A stretch of DNA of 64,000 bases from Marinobacter sp. es.048. GTDB taxonomy: Bacteria > Pseudomonadota > Gammaproteobacteria > Pseudomonadales > Oleiphilaceae. The notes below the pieces were generated by a model. That model was not told the origin of the DNA. It ran no database searches and saw nothing but the letters and a program-made list of their open reading frames with translations. The stretch covers positions 186,001 through 250,000 of the forward strand of contig NZ_FYFA01000001.1 in NCBI RefSeq assembly GCF_900188435.1. Direction: 5' to 3'. Below, one piece after another: positions 60,841 to 64,000 of this stretch; the stretch's first letter is position 1; each line of letters opens with the position of its first letter. The position numbers and the translations under genes are program-made.

Positions 60841-63800
60841 TCACACCCACTTGCAACGCGCCAGCGTGTAGTACAACAGAGGTACCACCAGAACGGTCAG
60901 CAGAGTAGACATGGCCAGGCCAAACACCAGCGATATGGCCAGGCCGTTAAAGATCGGATCGTTCAGGATGAAGTAAGCACCCACCATCGCCGAAATGGCC
61001 GTCAGGGCAATGGGCTTGATGCGAACCGCACCGGCCAGAACGACCGCTTCGTCCAGCTCCACTCCCTCCTCGATCAGTTGCCGGATAAACACCACCAGCA
61101 GAATGGAATTGCGCACGATGATGCCCGCCAGGGCAATCATGCCGATCATGCTGGTGGCAGTAAATTCTCGCCCCAAAAGAGCATGTCCGGGCATGATGCC
61201 GATCAGGGTCAGAGGGATCGGCGCCATGATCACCAGGGGCAGAATGTACGACCGGAACTGGGCCACCAGCAGCACGAAAATCATGAATACCCCCACGCTA
61301 TAGGCCATCCCCATATCCCGGAAGGTTTCATAGGTGATCTGCCACTCACCGTCCCATTTCAGGGTGCCTTTTTCCGGTAACGGGGGCTGATCAATGAAAT
61401 ACTGCTCCGGTGCACCCTCTTGCCGGTTCAACCGTTCCACCATGGCAAACATGCCGTACAGCGGCGAATCGATCTCTCCCGCCATATCTGCCGTCACGTA
61501 AGTCACCGGTAGCAGATTCTTGTGGTAGATCGCGCCCATCCAGTCAGCTTCGCGAACGTCCGCAATGCTTGCCAACGGGACCAGTGTGCCAGTGCGGCTG
61601 CGCACCTTCAGCGATAACAGCACCGCCGGCTGAGCCTTGTCGCCTTCGCCCAGAATCACCCGGATCGGAACCGGGTATTTGGCATGATCATCGTGCAGGA
61701 AACTGACACCGGTTCCGCCGAGGGCCGTCTGCAGTGCACCGACGACCTGGGCCTGGGAAACGCCAAGCCGTGCCGCACGATCCCTGTCCACCACCACTTC
61801 CCACTGCCGCGTGGGTGCCTCGAGGGTGGTGTCGATATCCACCAGGCCATCGACTCTGGTCATGCCCTCGGCTACTTGCCGGGCAAGCGCTGCCCGGCGG
61901 GTTTCATCCACCGCATAGATTTCCGCCACTACGGGTGAAAGTACCGGCGGTCCGGGCGGCACCTCGACAATCTTCACGCTGGCTCCGTACCGGTCACCGA
62001 TCTCGGTCAGTGGGTCCCGGAGGGATTGGGCAATTGCATGGGACGACCGGTCCCGACTCTCCTCATCCATCAGATTGATCTGGATATCCCCGTGGTAGGG
62101 ATCGCCACGCAGGTAATACTGCCGCACCAGGCCGTTGAAATTGATTGGTGAGGCGGTGCCAGCGTAGGTTTGCCAGTTGGCCACTTCATCCACCGCTTCC
62201 AGGTAGCTGCCCATATCCAACAACACCCGCTGGGTCTGTTCCATCGGAGTACGCTCGGGCATATCGACCACAACCTGCAGTTCCGACTTGTTGTCGAACG
62301 GCAGCATCTTCAGGATCACCGCCTGGAACACCGGCAATGACGAAGCCGCGAGTGTCAGACCCACCACCCCCAACGCCAGCAAACGGCGCCGCCAGGGATG
62401 ATCGCCCAGAAATGGCCCGAGCACGGTCCGGAAAATTCGCAGGGATACCGGGCTGGCGCCATCCGCGGAGCTGGACGCCTCCTCGGCTTCGGTGGCCTGT
62501 GCCCCCTTCTTGTGTTTGAGAAGCCTGAAGGCCAGCCAGGGTGCCACCACGAAGGCGACAATCTGGGACAGCACCATACCCGCGGAGGCATTGATCGGAA
62601 TCGGGCTCATGTAGGGGCCCATCAGGCCACTGACAAACGCCATCGGAATCAGCGCCGCCATAATGGTGAGGCTGGCCATGATGGTGGGCGTGCCCACCTC
62701 ATCCACGGCCACCGGGATGATGTCCTTCACCGCCCGACGGGAGTTCTGGATCCGGCGATTGATGTTCTCTGTGATCACGATGCCGTCATCCACCAGGATG
62801 CCGATGGAGAAAATCAGCGCGAACAGGGACACCCGGTTCAGGGTGAAGCCCCAGGCCCAGGAGAATACCAGGGTCAGCAGCAGGGTGATCAGAACCGCAA
62901 TTCCGACGATCAGGGCCTGGCGCCAGCCCATGGCCGCCAGCACCAGCAGCACGACGCACAAGGTGGCGGAGATCAAATCGGTGATCAGTTTGCGGGCTTT
63001 CTGGGAGGCGGTTACGCCATAGTCCCGGGTCACCAGCACTTTCACGGATTCCGGTAAGGCCCGATTGCGCAGCTGGTTCAGGCGCTCTTCAATGGCCGTG
63101 GTGATATTGATGGCGTTCTCGCCCGGCTTCTTGGCGATGGCCAGGGTAACCGCCGGGTAAACCTCACCGGGCTGGCCGGCCTCGCCGTCCTCATGGGCCG
63201 GTCCGAAACCGGTCATCACACTCTGGTCCACCACGGTGCCACCCCGGCTGACCTCCGCCACGTCTTCCAGGTACACCGCGGCACCATTGTGCATGCCCAC
63301 GACCAGGCGCCGGACATCCTCCACGGTTTCCAGCAGCGTTCCGGCCTGGACCGGTATCGACAGGTTGTCCCGGGTAATCCGTGCCTCCTGGCTGCTGGTG
63401 TTGGCCGCGGCCAGGGCATTCCGGATATCGTCGATGGTGAGATTGAACCCCGCCAGCAACGCCGGATCGAACCGGATATCGACGCGATCCGGAATCCCGC
63501 CGGTGGTATAGACATCCCGGGTGCCGGGAACCCGTTTCAGGGCGACTTCGAGCATGTGCGCCAGGCGAGTCAGTTCCTCACCCGTATGCCCGTTGACCGG
63601 ATCGTAGAGGGTGAGCGTCATCACCGGCACATCATCGATACCTTTGGGCTTGATCACCGGCTGGGTGGCGCCCAGGTTGGCCGGCAACCAGTCCTGGTTG
63701 GAATACACCTGGTTGTAGAGCCTGACCAGGGCTTCCTGTCGCGGAATGCCCACCTCGAACTGTACCGTGATCACCGCCTGGCCCTGGCGGGACACAGAAT

Positions 63801-64000
63801 AGACGTGTTCCACGCCCTTGATCTCGCTCATCACCTGTTCGGCAGGCGTAGCGATCGCGCTTTCCACCTCCCGAGTGCTGGCGCCGGGAAACGCCACCAT
63901 GATATCGGCCATGGTGACATCAATCTGGGGTTCTTCCTCTTTAGGCGTGACCACTACGGCCAGTACGCCCAGAATGATCGCCAGAATGGCCAGCAATGGT
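60841..64000 (-). CDS. RND superfamily efflux transporter (N-terminus beyond the window)
   Basis: About 1052 residues are visible and the reading frame continues to the right edge, so the N-terminal few dozen residues are missing. The proton-relay pair lies in SIGILVDDGIVITENINRR, and the opening EEEPQIDVTMADIMVAFPGA and the repeated pattern of helices match RND pumps of the kind that often carry EEPQID near the N-terminus. The adaptor is expected upstream, outside the window. It is convergent with the cyclase gene, 10 bp away. Confidence 0.92.
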   Translation of the reverse strand, partial: PLLAILAIILGVLAVVVTPKEEEPQIDVTMADIMVAFPGASTREVESAIATPAEQVMSEIKGVEHVYSVSRQGQAVITVQFEVGIPRQEALVRLYNQVYSNQDWLPANLGATQPVIKPKGIDDVPVMTLTLYDPVNGHTGEELTRLAHMLEVALKRVPGTRDVYTTGGIPDRVDIRFDPALLAGFNLTIDDIRNALAAANTSSQEARITRDNLSIPVQAGTLLETVEDVRRLVVGMHNGAAVYLEDVAEVSRGGTVVDQSVMTGFGPAHEDGEAGQPGEVYPAVTLAIAKKPGENAINITTAIEERLNQLRNRALPESVKVLVTRDYGVTASQKARKLITDLISATLCVVLLVLAAMGWRQALIVGIAVLITLLLTLVFSWAWGFTLNRVSLFALIFSIGILVDDGIVITENINRRIQNSRRAVKDIIPVAVDEVGTPTIMASLTIMAALIPMAFVSGLMGPYMSPIPINASAGMVLSQIVAFVVAPWLAFRLLKHKKGAQATEAEEASSSADGASPVSLRIFRTVLGPFLGDHPWRRRLLALGVVGLTLAASSLPVFQAVILKMLPFDNKSELQVVVDMPERTPMEQTQRVLLDMGSYLEAVDEVANWQTYAGTASPINFNGLVRQYYLRGDPYHGDIQINLMDEESRDRSSHAIAQSLRDPLTEIGDRYGASVKIVEVPPGPPVLSPVVAEIYAVDETRRAALARQVAEGMTRVDGLVDIDTTLEAPTRQWEVVVDRDRAARLGVSQAQVVGALQTALGGTGVSFLHDDHAKYPVPIRVILGEGDKAQPAVLLSLKVRSRTGTLVPLASIADVREADWMGAIYHKNLLPVTYVTADMAGEIDSPLYGMFAMVERLNRQEGAPEQYFIDQPPLPEKGTLKWDGEWQITYETFRDMGMAYSVGVFMIFVLLVAQFRSYILPLVIMAPIPLTLIGIMPGHALLGREFTATSMIGMIALAGIIVRNSILLVVFIRQLIEEGVELDEAVVLAGAVRIKPIALTAISAMVGAYFILNDPIFNGLAISLVFGLAMSTLLTVLVVPLLYYTLARCKWV

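Overview
The window looks like chromosomal DNA of a marine gammaproteobacterium, most likely Marinobacter or a close relative. This is inferred from gene content (phenol meta-cleavage genes, sodium-type PomAB stators, many c-di-GMP proteins, DUF6231- and TIGR03643-type small proteins) and was not tested by any search. Coding density is high. No rRNA, tRNA, CRISPR array, insertion sequence or phage gene was recognised.

Layout. 1-2.6 kb: housekeeping and hypothetical genes (DUF3565 fragment, rhodanese, YchJ, TauE/SafE permease, membrane protein). 2.7-9.5 kb: a c-di-GMP cluster with two paralogous DUF3391/HD-GYP proteins, a PAS-GGDEF cyclase and a GAF-PAS-GGDEF-EAL protein, interrupted by a thioesterase. 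9.5-12.4 kb: a tight three-gene operon, binding protein / RNase J-like nuclease / binding protein. 12.6-15.6 kb: a DJ-1/PfpI protein, a YbgC-like thioesterase and a non-canonical MotA/OmpA stator-like pair.

15.6-29.4 kb (minus strand) is a complete phenol catabolic operon: multicomponent phenol hydroxylase (dmpKLMNOP), ferredoxin (dmpQ), catechol 2,3-dioxygenase (dmpB) and the lower meta pathway (dmpCDEFGHI). Two unexpected genes follow: a LigB/DODA-like protein without recognisable metal ligands, and panE. The operon has a perfect sigma-54 promoter (TGGCAC-N5-TTGCT) just upstream of dmpK. The divergent gene at 29812 encodes a DmpR/XylR-type sigma-54 activator with operator-like sites between the two.

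31.7-38.6 kb is the most interesting part. A second sigma-54 promoter (TGGCAT-N5-TTGCT), preceded by operator-like sequence sharing a 10-mer with the dmpK/regulator intergenic region, drives an envelope cassette: YCF48-like lipoprotein, MMPL/RND-family transporter, DUF1302 outer-membrane barrel and DUF1329 periplasmic protein, closed by a strong terminator. This suggests that aromatic-responsive activation of phenol catabolism is coupled to a poorly characterised envelope transport system. An ABM-domain membrane protein, a glutathione transferase and a LysR regulator follow.

41-49 kb: glutathione-dependent formaldehyde dehydrogenase, cryptochrome-DASH, a CrtI-like oxidoreductase, a DTW-domain tRNA modification enzyme, small conserved proteins and PomAB. 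49-64 kb: an ammonium transporter with NtrC/sigma-54-type control signals, an AttH-like lipoprotein with its ABC exporter, an RND pump with adaptor, a small potassium-channel-like protein, a membrane diguanylate cyclase, and a second RND pump cut by the window edge.
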